Positions 1 to 5,374 of a stretch of DNA of 5,443 nucleotides are shown here, piece by piece; positions within the stretch are counted from its first letter, which is position 1, and each line of letters begins with the position of its first letter. The DNA is taken from assembly GCA_934464615.1 (NCBI GenBank), contig CAKSKA010000024.1, forward strand, positions 1-5,443, given 5' to 3'. This stretch comes from an uncultured Eubacteriales bacterium (GTDB lineage: Bacteria > Bacillota > Clostridia > Oscillospirales > Acutalibacteraceae). The notes beneath the pieces are model-generated. The model searched no databases. It was not told the origin of the DNA and was given only the letters and a program-made list of their open reading frames with translations. Position numbers and translations under genes: made by a program.

Positions 1-43
1 TTTACAAATATAACAAAACCCCGAAGCCGTAAAGGTTTCGGGG
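1..43 (-). terminator. Intrinsic terminator after rpsI
   Basis: On the minus strand CCCCGAA (37-43) pairs with TTCGGGG (19-25). After one A-C mismatch, two further inner pairs form around a short TTTAC loop. The hairpin is followed by TTTTGTTATATTTG. It starts about 20 bases past the rpsI stop, so it closes the rplM-rpsI transcript. Confidence 0.9.
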
Positions 44-63
44 TAATTTTCTGTGATAACCGA

Positions 64-462
64 TTATCGTTTTGAGAACTGCGGAGCGCGACGTGCACCT
101 TTAAGACCGTATTTCTTTCTTTCCTTCATTCTCGGATCACGAGTGAGGAAGCCGGCCTTCTTAAGTTCGGGACGAAGCTCAGCATTGTACTGGAGAAGGG
201 CACGTGCAATACCGTGACGGATAGCGCCTGCCTGACCTGTAACACCGCCGCCGGTTACACGGCAAACTACGTCGAATTTATCTGCAGTGCCTGTAAGGGT
301 AAGCGGCTGACGAACTATAAGTTTTAATGTTTCAAGACCGAAATAATCGTCTATATCGCGGTCGTTGACGGTTACTTTACCTGTACCGTTATAAACACGT
401 ACACGAGCAACAGAACTCTTTCTTCTGCCGGTGCCGTAAAAATATGCTTTACCTTCAAACAT
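64..462 (-). CDS. rpsI: 30S ribosomal protein S9
   Basis: S9 (uS9) is a small-subunit ribosomal protein whose basic C-terminal tail reaches the decoding centre and contacts tRNA in the P site. The 132-residue product is full length for the bacterial family (about 130). It shows the N-terminal YGTGRRKSSVARV segment, the family signature GGGVTGQAGAIRHGIARAL near residues 71-89, the DPRMKERKKYG stretch, and the conserved basic end finishing in SKR. The ATG is preceded by AAAGGGTG (471-478) with an 8-base spacer. The gene starts 17 bases after the rplM stop, so the two are co-transcribed, which is the usual bacterial order L13 then S9. Composition matches the other core genes, and nothing is missing or broken. 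Confidence 0.98.
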   Translation of the reverse strand: MFEGKAYFYGTGRRKSSVARVRVYNGTGKVTVNDRDIDDYFGLETLKLIVRQPLTLTGTADKFDVVCRVTGGGVTGQAGAIRHGIARALLQYNAELRPELKKAGFLTRDPRMKERKKYGLKGARRAPQFSKR

Positions 463-479
463 TATTCTGTCACCCTTTC

Positions 480-905
480 TTAGTCGATTTTTTCAGGCTT
501 CTGTGCAACCTGTGCATAGGTTTCGCCTGCATAAACGTGAAGTCTTGTAAGAGCCTTGCGGCCTATGGTAGTATCCGGAACCATGCCTTTAACGGCAAGT
601 TCAACAGCAAGCTCGGGACGGGTTTTCATAAGGGTTGCGTACTGCACTTCCTTAAGTCCGCCTATAAAGCCTGTGTGACGGCGATAATACTTTTTCTCCA
701 ATTTCTTACCGGTAAGAACTGCCTTTGCAGCATTTATAACCACTACGTGATCGCCGCAGTCAACATGCGGTGTAAATTCCGGTTTGCCTTTGCCGCGGAG
801 CAAATCCGCAACCTTTGTTGCCGTACGGCCAAGCGGCTTGTCGGCAGCATCTACAATATACCATTTACGCTGAACTTCAGCCGGTTTTGCCATAAATGTA
901 GACAT
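480..905 (-). CDS. rplM: 50S ribosomal protein L13
   Basis: L13 (uL13) is an early-assembly 23S rRNA-binding protein of the large subunit. The 141-residue product is close to the usual 142-145. Visible family features are RKWYIVDAADKPLGR near residues 13-27, the DHVVVINAAK segment around 52-61, the YYRRHTGFIGG stretch near 73-83, and the L13 signature region VKGMVPDTTIGRKALTRLHVYAG near residues 105-127. I chose the MSTF start rather than the internal Met at residue 5: it has a strong AGGAGGT (912-918) six bases upstream, and MSTFM starts are common in clostridial L13. It is the first gene of the rplM-rpsI operon and has its own promoter just upstream. Confidence 0.98.
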   Translation of the reverse strand: MSTFMAKPAEVQRKWYIVDAADKPLGRTATKVADLLRGKGKPEFTPHVDCGDHVVVINAAKAVLTGKKLEKKYYRRHTGFIGGLKEVQYATLMKTRPELAVELAVKGMVPDTTIGRKALTRLHVYAGETYAQVAQKPEKID

Positions 906-941
906 AATTATACCTCCTGTTTTTTCTTATAGAGCCTTAGT

Positions 942-1002
942 ATAATATCACATTAAAAAGTAAAAGTCAACACCTTTTTTAAACAAATTTAATTTAAAAA
1001 GG
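942..1002 (-). promoter_or_regulatory. Strong sigma-A promoter of rplM-rpsI with UP-like tract
   Basis: The minus strand carries -35 TTGACT (965-970), a 17-base spacer, and -10 TATTAT (942-947). The TGA just upstream of the -10 makes it an extended -10 promoter. Transcription should start near 935-938, leaving a leader of only about 30 bases. Directly upstream of the -35, positions 973-1002 are almost pure A/T and form an imperfect dyad: CCTTTTTAAA at 993-1002 against TTTAAAAAAGG at 973-983. This resembles an UP element for RNA polymerase alpha contacts, as expected for a highly expressed ribosomal operon. The UP role is inferred. Confidence 0.85.
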
Positions 1003-1072
1003 CATATCTCTGTTTTTCTCGCGTTTTCTCTCATTTCCTCTTGTTTGCTCGTTTGCGAAATACGTTTTTTTG

Positions 1073-1103
1073 TAATAAAAAACCGCCGAATTATTATCGG
1101 CGG
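1073..1103 (-). terminator. Intrinsic terminator after the Na/Pi cotransporter gene
   Basis: A perfect 7-bp stem (CCGCCGA at 1083-1089 with TCGGCGG at 1097-1103) and a 7-base loop are followed on the minus strand by TTTTTTATTACA. It lies 13 bases past the stop codon and separates the glyQS transcript from the rplM promoter. Confidence 0.93.
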
Positions 1104-1116
1104 TAAACAAAACAGA

Positions 1117-2871
1117 TTAATTAAGCGAATACTTTTTCTCGTAAATCTTGTATTCTTCTTCAAATTCATCAGATCCGCTTTTAATCTTTTTAAGGTACTT
1201 ATGCACATCCTGCTTTGCTGCGTCACGTTGTATTGTGGCAACGGCTATATTGGAACAATGGTCGGACACACGCTCGTAATTTGTAAGCAAATCGTTGAAC
1301 ACAAATCCCAAAACAATAGTACATTTGCCTTCCTGAAGCCTTGCGATATGTCTTTCCTTAAGCTCGTCCTTAAGCATATCTATTACCTGTTCCAAAGGTT
1401 CAACCCGCGATGCCGAAATCACATCGTCGTCACTAAAGGACTGCACCGTTAAATCAAGTATTTCAATAACGGCGTCAGAAATCGTTTCAAGTTCCTCTCT
1501 TGCCTGTTCGGAGAATTTAAGATCCTTGTTTTTAATTTCCAGCGCGGTATTTTTAATGTTGATTGCATGGTCGGAAATTCTCTCAAAATCCCCTATTGTG
1601 TGCAGGAGTCTGCCTACTTCGTGGCTGTCATGCTCCGACAGTTCGTTTGAACTCAATTTTACAAGATATGTGCCTAGTTTATCCTCATAACGATCCACGG
1701 TTTCTTCATTTTTTTCAATGGTGCGCGCTTTGATTTCGTCATACTGATTTACAAGCTGCAAGGATAAATTTATTGATTCTCTGGACATTTCCGCCATTTC
1801 CTTAACAAGCCTTTTACATTCCGCAATAGCCATAGGCGGAGTATTCATAAGACGCTCGTCCAAGAAGACGGTTTTAAGCGACTCGTCGCCTTTTATCGTT
1901 TTTTCGGCAAGGCGAATAATAAAATTGTTAAACGGGAAAAGCACAACCGTGTTTGCCACATTAAATATTGTGTGTACAAGCGCAACGCCGAACATAGAGA
2001 TGGTGTTTTCGGTAAATCCGGGGAACAGTGCATTTACAATACCCAAAGCAATAAGGCATATAACCGTTCCTATTACCTTTATATATATGTGTATTGCAAC
2101 AACTCTTTTTGCGTTTTTATTTGCACCTATTGCGGATAAAAGCGCCGTCATACAAGTACCTATGTTGGCACCCAAAACAAGCGGGATTGCCATTTCGTAA
2201 GTAATACTGCCGGTAAGCGCCAGTGCCTGTACTATACCCACCGTTGCGGCAGACGACTGTATAATTCCTGTAAACACGGTTGATACAAGCACTGCCACTA
2301 TAGGATTTTTAAACACGGTAAGCATATCGTTAAAGCCTTCCATATCTTTAACGGCGCCTACGGAGCTGCTCATCATATCCATACCTATAATAAGTACGGC
2401 AAAACCGACTAAAATAAGGCCGATGTCACAGCGGCGTTCATTTTTGGAGAACATACGCACGGCTATGCCCACAAGCGCTAAAATAGGTGCGAATATTATC
2501 GGCTGTAAGAGTGTTATAAGCACGCTGCCGCCATCGCTTATACCGTTAAGGCTTAAAAGCCATGAAGTAAGCGTTGTGCCGACATTGGAGCCCATAATAA
2601 CGCCTATTGTCTGCCCGAATTCCATTATGCCGGAATTTACAAGTCCGACAAGCATTACGGTCATTGCGGAGGACGACTGTATGGCGATTGTTATTCCCGC
2701 GCCCAGCAAAAAGCTCATCATATAATTTGATGTAACCTTTTTAAGCGTGCGTTCCAACTTGCCGCCTGCCATTTTTTCAAGTCCGGCAGACATAACGCTC
2801 ATACCGTAAAGGAAAAACGCCAATCCGCCGGAGAGGCCTGCCAGCATACTAATAATTTCAGTTGCGGTCAT
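1117..2871 (-). CDS. Na/Pi cotransporter family protein with C-terminal PhoU-like domain
   Basis: This is a membrane protein of the NptA/YjbB (type II Na+/phosphate symporter-like) family, 584 residues. The N-terminal half, residues 1-320, holds many hydrophobic segments in two inverted repeats. Each repeat carries the family motifs: QSSSA at 65-69 with GSNVGTT at 94-100, and QSSAA at 205-209 with GANIGTC at 234-240. Residues 340-560 form a helical cytoplasmic PhoU-like domain with two copies of the metal-binding pattern, ERISDHAINI (430-439) and ERVSDHCSNI (533-542). Related proteins move phosphate with sodium, and E. coli YjbB exports phosphate, so direction cannot be told from sequence. 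It starts 16 bases after the glyQS stop with a poor Shine-Dalgarno (GGGG, 2879-2882), suggesting co-transcription and possibly lower or coupled translation. No pstSCAB, phoU or phoBR genes are in view. Confidence 0.93.
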   Translation of the reverse strand: MTATEIISMLAGLSGGLAFFLYGMSVMSAGLEKMAGGKLERTLKKVTSNYMMSFLLGAGITIAIQSSSAMTVMLVGLVNSGIMEFGQTIGVIMGSNVGTTLTSWLLSLNGISDGGSVLITLLQPIIFAPILALVGIAVRMFSKNERRCDIGLILVGFAVLIIGMDMMSSSVGAVKDMEGFNDMLTVFKNPIVAVLVSTVFTGIIQSSAATVGIVQALALTGSITYEMAIPLVLGANIGTCMTALLSAIGANKNAKRVVAIHIYIKVIGTVICLIALGIVNALFPGFTENTISMFGVALVHTIFNVANTVVLFPFNNFIIRLAEKTIKGDESLKTVFLDERLMNTPPMAIAECKRLVKEMAEMSRESINLSLQLVNQYDEIKARTIEKNEETVDRYEDKLGTYLVKLSSNELSEHDSHEVGRLLHTIGDFERISDHAINIKNTALEIKNKDLKFSEQAREELETISDAVIEILDLTVQSFSDDDVISASRVEPLEQVIDMLKDELKERHIARLQEGKCTIVLGFVFNDLLTNYERVSDHCSNIAVATIQRDAAKQDVHKYLKKIKSGSDEFEEEYKIYEKKYSLN

Positions 2872-2887
2872 TTATTTACCCCGTTCC

Positions 2888-4279
2888 CTAAAAAGCAATT
2901 TTGTTTGCAATATAAGCGTCAAGTTCTTCTATCTTAATTCTTTCCTGCTGCATTGTATCTCTGTCGCGGACAGTAACGCATCCGTCCGTTTCGGAATCAA
3001 AATCGTAAGTAATGCAAATAGGCGTGCCTATTTCATCCTCACGGCGATAACGCTTACCTATAGAGCCGGCATCGTCAAAATCAACCATATACTTTTTGGA
3101 AAGTTCGTCGTGAATTTTCATTGCCTGTTCGCCGAGTTTCTTTGAAAGCGGTAAAACGGCCGCCTTAAACGGAGACAGCGCCGGATGCAGACGAAGCACT
3201 GTGCGCACGTCGCCCTTTTCGTCGGTTTCCTCGTCGTATGCATCGCAAAGGAAAGCAAGCGTCACGCGGTCCGCGCCGAGCGACGGCTCAATAACATACG
3301 GAATATATTTTTCGCCCGTTTCCTGATCAAAATACGTCATATCCGCACCGCTGTGATTTGCGTGCTGTGTAAGATCGTAATCCGTACGGTCGGCAACGCC
3401 CCAAAGTTCTCCCCAACCGAACGGGAACATAAACTCAAAGTCTGTAGTGGCTTTTGAATAGAAGCAGAGTTCGTCCTTATCGTGATCGCGAAGTCTTAAG
3501 TTTTCTTCTTTAAGTCCCAAATTCAAAAGCCAATCGCGGCAGTATGCACGCCAAAAATCAAACCATTCAAGGTCGGTGCCGGGTTTGCAGAAAAATTCAA
3601 GTTCCATCTGCTCAAACTCTCTTATACGGAAAATAAAGTTTCCGGGAGTTATCTCATTACGGAATGATTTGCCTATCTGCCCTACGCCGAAAGGTATTTT
3701 TTTGCGCGTTGTACGCTGAATGTTTTTAAAGTTTACGAAAATACCCTGTGCGGTTTCCGGACGCAAATACAGCGTTGACGCCGAATCCTCGGTAACGCCC
3801 TGAAACGTTTTAAACATAAGGTTGAATTTTCTTATATCGGTAAAGTCGGATGATCCGCAGGAAGGGCATTTAATATGATGCTCTTTAATATAGTTCATCA
3901 TCTCTTCATCGGTAAATCCTGCCGGATTATCGTCAAGACCGTTTTGTGCGGCATAATCTTCAATCAATTTATCTGCTCTGTGTCTTGTTTTGCAGACCTT
4001 ACAGTCCATAAGCGGATCCGAAAAACCGCCGAGATGGCCGGATGCCACCCATGTTTCCGGATTCATAAGTATTGCGCTGTCAAGTCCTACATTATAGGGG
4101 CTTTCCTGTACAAATTTTTTCCACCAAGCCCTTTTAATATTATTTTTAAGCTCCACGCCCAAAGGGCCGTAATCCCAAGAGTTTGCAAGTCCGCCGTAAA
4201 TTTCGCTTCCCGCATATACAAAACCCCTGCCTTTAGCAAGGTTTACTATTTGCTCCATAGTCTTTTTAGTATTATCCAT
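2888..4279 (-). CDS. glyQS: Glycyl-tRNA synthetase, single-chain dimeric type (GlyQS/GlyS)
   Basis: This class II aminoacyl-tRNA synthetase charges tRNA-Gly with glycine using ATP in the cytoplasm. The 463-residue length and the start with GRGFVYAGSEIYGGLANSWDYGPLG (residues 17-41) mark the alpha2 dimeric form, not the two-subunit GlyQ/GlyS form of E. coli. Four cysteines in two CxxC pairs (C93/C96 and C138/C141) look like an intact zinc-type site. The catalytic core has LRPETAQGIF (172-181), motif 2 around FRNEI (206-210) to the EFEQMELEFF stretch (221-230), and motif 3 EPSLGADR (331-338). Residues about 365-460 form the class IIa anticodon-binding domain. The ATG has GGAGGG (4289-4294) nine bases upstream. 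It leads the unit with the phosphate transporter gene. Its leader is only about 35 bases, too short for a T-box. Confidence 0.98.
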   Translation of the reverse strand: MDNTKKTMEQIVNLAKGRGFVYAGSEIYGGLANSWDYGPLGVELKNNIKRAWWKKFVQESPYNVGLDSAILMNPETWVASGHLGGFSDPLMDCKVCKTRHRADKLIEDYAAQNGLDDNPAGFTDEEMMNYIKEHHIKCPSCGSSDFTDIRKFNLMFKTFQGVTEDSASTLYLRPETAQGIFVNFKNIQRTTRKKIPFGVGQIGKSFRNEITPGNFIFRIREFEQMELEFFCKPGTDLEWFDFWRAYCRDWLLNLGLKEENLRLRDHDKDELCFYSKATTDFEFMFPFGWGELWGVADRTDYDLTQHANHSGADMTYFDQETGEKYIPYVIEPSLGADRVTLAFLCDAYDEETDEKGDVRTVLRLHPALSPFKAAVLPLSKKLGEQAMKIHDELSKKYMVDFDDAGSIGKRYRREDEIGTPICITYDFDSETDGCVTVRDRDTMQQERIKIEELDAYIANKIAF

Positions 4280-4319
4280 TTTTATTTACCCTCCGAAACT
4301 TCCTATTATCCTATTATAT

Positions 4320-4348
4320 ATAGTAAAGAAAATGCTGCCAAAAGTCAA
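4320..4348 (-). promoter_or_regulatory. Probable sigma-A promoter of glyQS
   Basis: On the minus strand TTGACT (4343-4348) is followed by a 17-base spacer and TACTAT (4320-4325), a 4/6 match to the -10 consensus. A better TATAAT lies at 4313-4318, but its 24-base spacing from the -35 is too long. The start would fall near 4313, giving a short leader with GGAGGG at 4289-4294. Confidence 0.65.
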
Positions 4349-4353
4349 GTTTT

Positions 4354-4373
4354 AAATAGTATATTTTCTATTT
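4354..4373. promoter_or_regulatory. Small dyad between the divergent -35 boxes (possible operator)
   Basis: AAATAG (4354-4359) and CTATTT (4368-4373) form an inverted repeat with an 8-base centre, lying exactly between the two outward-facing -35 boxes. A repressor bound here could touch both promoters. The surroundings are AT-rich and the arms are only 6 bases, so chance is a real alternative. No regulator gene is adjacent. Confidence 0.25.
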
Positions 4374-4374
4374 C

Positions 4375-4403
4375 TTGACAAGCAGACGTGCATAAGATAT
4401 ACT
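4375..4403 (+). promoter_or_regulatory. Sigma-A promoter of the small-protein operon
   Basis: A perfect -35 TTGACA (4375-4380), a 17-base spacer and -10 TATACT (4398-4403) are present. Transcription should begin near 4409-4411, leaving a leader of about 30 bases that contains the strong GGAGGT site (4428-4433) for the 87-residue gene. It is the best consensus match among the promoters in the window, and it is back to back with the glyQS promoter. Confidence 0.88.
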
Positions 4404-4439
4404 GTTAATGTATAGAATTATTATATTGGAGGTAATTAT

Positions 4440-4703
4440 ATGTCATACAAGCTACAGCTTCATAACATTGATTTTAAAGAATTTATAAAGGCGGTTGACT
4501 CCTGCAAGGGCGATGTTTATCTTGAAACGGAAGAGGGAGACGTATTAAATCTTAAGTCCAAACTTTGTCAGATGATGGGACTTTCCACCGTTTTGAAAAA
4601 CGCATCCATTTCCGAAGTTACCATCCGCTGCACAAATCCGGATGACGAATCGCTTTTGTTCAGATTTAATCTTTACGGCGAAATGCCCGAAAAGAAGGAC
4701 TGA
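4440..4703 (+). CDS. Small HPr-like protein lacking the phosphorylatable histidine; function unknown
   Basis: This 87-residue soluble protein has no signal peptide or membrane segment. By eye it aligns with HPr (about 88 aa) over residues 23-70. KGDVYLETEEGDVLNLKS (23-40) matches the KSDIxVEKDGKKVNAKS stretch of HPr, so Ser40 sits where the regulatory Ser46 of HPr lies, and EVTIRC (59-64) matches its last strand. The HPr active-site segment GLHARPA is replaced by IDFKEFIKAV (10-19), so the phosphotransfer histidine is absent; His8 lies before that helix. It could not act as a normal PTS carrier, and a regulatory or binding role is only a guess. I recall similar clostridial proteins carrying the evidently wrong name polyA polymerase. 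It has its own strong promoter and a GGAGGT site six bases before the ATG, and lies 108 bases ahead of the next gene. Confidence 0.85.
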   Translation: MSYKLQLHNIDFKEFIKAVDSCKGDVYLETEEGDVLNLKSKLCQMMGLSTVLKNASISEVTIRCTNPDDESLLFRFNLYGEMPEKKD

Positions 4704-4734
4704 TTTATTTAAGCCTTGCAAAAATAAACGCAAA

Positions 4735-4808
4735 GCCGCAGTTTAAAATGCGGCGAGCGAAACCGTGACGGGACTCAGACCTGTCACACTACAGTTAAGG
4801 AGAATCCC
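4735..4808 (+). promoter_or_regulatory. Structured intergenic leader: two hairpins and an alternative RBS-covering helix
   Basis: The spacer between the two small genes is non-coding and structured. Hairpin 1 pairs GCCGCA (4735-4740) with TGCGGC (4749-4754) around an 8-base loop. Hairpin 2 pairs GTGACGGG (4765-4772) with CCTGTCAC (4780-4787), 8 bp with one G-U and a 7-base loop. Neither is followed by a T-tract, so they are not terminators. GGGACTC (4770-4776) can instead pair with GAG plus TCCC (4800-4802 and 4805-4808, AA bulged). That hides the AAGGAG site (4797-4802) and cannot coexist with hairpin 2. This would suit translational control of the downstream gene. I do not recognise a known riboswitch class; the switch is inferred. 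Confidence 0.4.
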
Positions 4809-4811
4809 AAA

Positions 4812-5096
4812 ATGGCAGAATTTTTAACATATAAAGGTAAACCCCTTGTAAGACAGGGCAATGAAATATACTACGGTAATATGACCGATAAATACGTTGT
4901 TAAACTTGAAATACTGTCCGACAAAAAGGTGGGCAACAACACCCTGCCGGATAAAATTAAAGTAATACTTATGAACAGCGATATAACGCTGGATGAAAAA
5001 GCAGGCACAATAAAAACAAGTGAGAAAAACGGTATTTACGAAGCAATGGACATTGCATCCGTTTGGCTTGAAAGGCAGTTGCAAAAAGAACAATAA
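4812..5096 (+). CDS. Conserved clostridial hypothetical protein (FLTYKGKPLVR family)
   Basis: This is a 94-residue soluble protein with no signal peptide, membrane segment or cysteine. The N-terminus FLTYKGKPLVRQGNEIYYGNM (residues 4-24) and the C-terminal SEKNGIYEAMDIASVWLERQL (70-90) are the parts I recognise from short conserved proteins in many Clostridia. No function is known to me. The middle, residues 28-58, looks like alternating beta strands (YVVKLEIL, DKIKVILM) and residues 75-92 like an amphipathic helix, so a small alpha/beta domain is likely. The ATG follows AAGGAG (4797-4802) with a 9-base spacer. No promoter of its own is convincing, so it is probably read from 4375-4403 together with the HPr-like gene, and it is closed by the terminator at 5101. 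The structured spacer upstream may tune its translation separately. Confidence 0.85.
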   Translation: MAEFLTYKGKPLVRQGNEIYYGNMTDKYVVKLEILSDKKVGNNTLPDKIKVILMNSDITLDEKAGTIKTSEKNGIYEAMDIASVWLERQLQKEQ

Positions 5097-5100
5097 AGAC

Positions 5101-5136
5101 AAATCGGTTTCGGCCTTATGGCTGAAACCGATTTTT
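5101..5136 (+). terminator. Strong intrinsic terminator of the small-protein operon
   Basis: A 15-bp stem (5101-5115 with 5120-5134, one G-U pair) and a TTAT loop are followed by a run of T, starting five bases past the stop codon. Read on the minus strand it is followed by TTTGTCTTTATTG, so it may also work weakly in that direction. Confidence 0.95.
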
Positions 5137-5138
5137 AA

Positions 5139-5176
5139 TATAAAAATAAAGACACCGCCGTTTAAGGCGATGTCTT
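5139..5176 (-). terminator. Intrinsic terminator facing the minus-strand AT-rich genes
   Basis: AAGACA (5149-5154) pairs with TGTCTT (5171-5176). After a C-A mismatch, CGCC (5156-5159) pairs with GGCG (5166-5169) around a 6-base loop. On the minus strand the stem is followed by TATTTTTATA. It ends transcription coming from the genes to the right and converges with the plus-strand terminator. Confidence 0.8.
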
Positions 5177-5213
5177 AACTTGGAGCGAATGGTTAAGTTA
5201 TTTCATAACCATA

Positions 5214-5342
5214 TTATTTGGGTTCTTTTTTATAAGTTAGAAATGAATGTGCTATTTTAAAACCTAAAATAGATTTAATTTTTTCATAAGTTAATTTGTA
5301 ATTTTCTTTTATATATTTCCATAATGGTTCATATTTACTCAT
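5214..5342 (-). pseudogene. Truncated small protein gene, YKKE...YGY family
   Basis: The frame begins MSKYEPLWKYIKENYKLTYE and ends after 42 codons at HSFLTYKKEPK, then TAA (5214-5216). It resembles my memory of clostridial proteins of about 70 residues with KYEPLW at the start and HSFLxYKKEL..EYGYEVGKI in the second half. Its N-terminal part also recalls small DUF7662-type domains, but I am not sure of the family name. After the stop the same frame reads YGYEIT before a second stop, which is what the family should continue with. The first stop therefore looks like a Glu codon turned to TAA, and the last 15-20 residues are gone. The start has a weak AAGGT site (5351-5355). Function is unknown. 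It lies 32 bases after the neighbouring stop on the same strand and is extremely AT-rich. Confidence 0.6.
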
Positions 5343-5374
5343 TATTTATTACCTTACAAAATTGTAATTTGTAT

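Noticed and set aside
444..932. Plus-strand 162-codon frame opposite rplM
   Set aside because: It is the complement of a certain ribosomal gene, is rich in Cys and Phe, and has no ribosome binding site.
948..1241. 97-codon open frame on the minus strand upstream of rplM
   Set aside because: It runs out of the 3' end of the transporter gene through its terminator and over the rplM promoter, has no ribosome binding site, and shows low-complexity Lys/Arg/Phe content with no family resemblance.
4728..4737. ACGCAAAGCC, as in c-di-GMP-I riboswitches
   Set aside because: The flanking conserved elements (the GGGCAAACC block and the second stem with its receptor) are missing; ten bases alone are not enough.
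4716..4749. Possible second promoter for the 94-residue gene (TTGCAA with TAAAAT)
   Set aside because: Spacing is 22 bases and the -10 falls inside the loop and arm of hairpin 1; read-through from the upstream promoter is simpler.
4735..4754. Hairpin 1 as a terminator for the HPr-like gene
   Set aside because: The stem is followed by GAGCGAAACC, not a T-run, on the plus strand, and no minus-strand gene needs it.
4765..4787. Similarity of TGACGGGACTCAGACCTGTC to the 3' end of cobalamin riboswitches
   Set aside because: The B12-box core (GCCACTG) and the other conserved blocks are absent from the 108-base spacer, and the stretch is fully explained as a local hairpin.
4824..5102. Minus-strand 92-codon frame opposite the 94-residue gene
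   Set aside because: Cys/Phe-rich antisense frame overlapping the terminator, without a ribosome binding site; the plus-strand gene is better supported.
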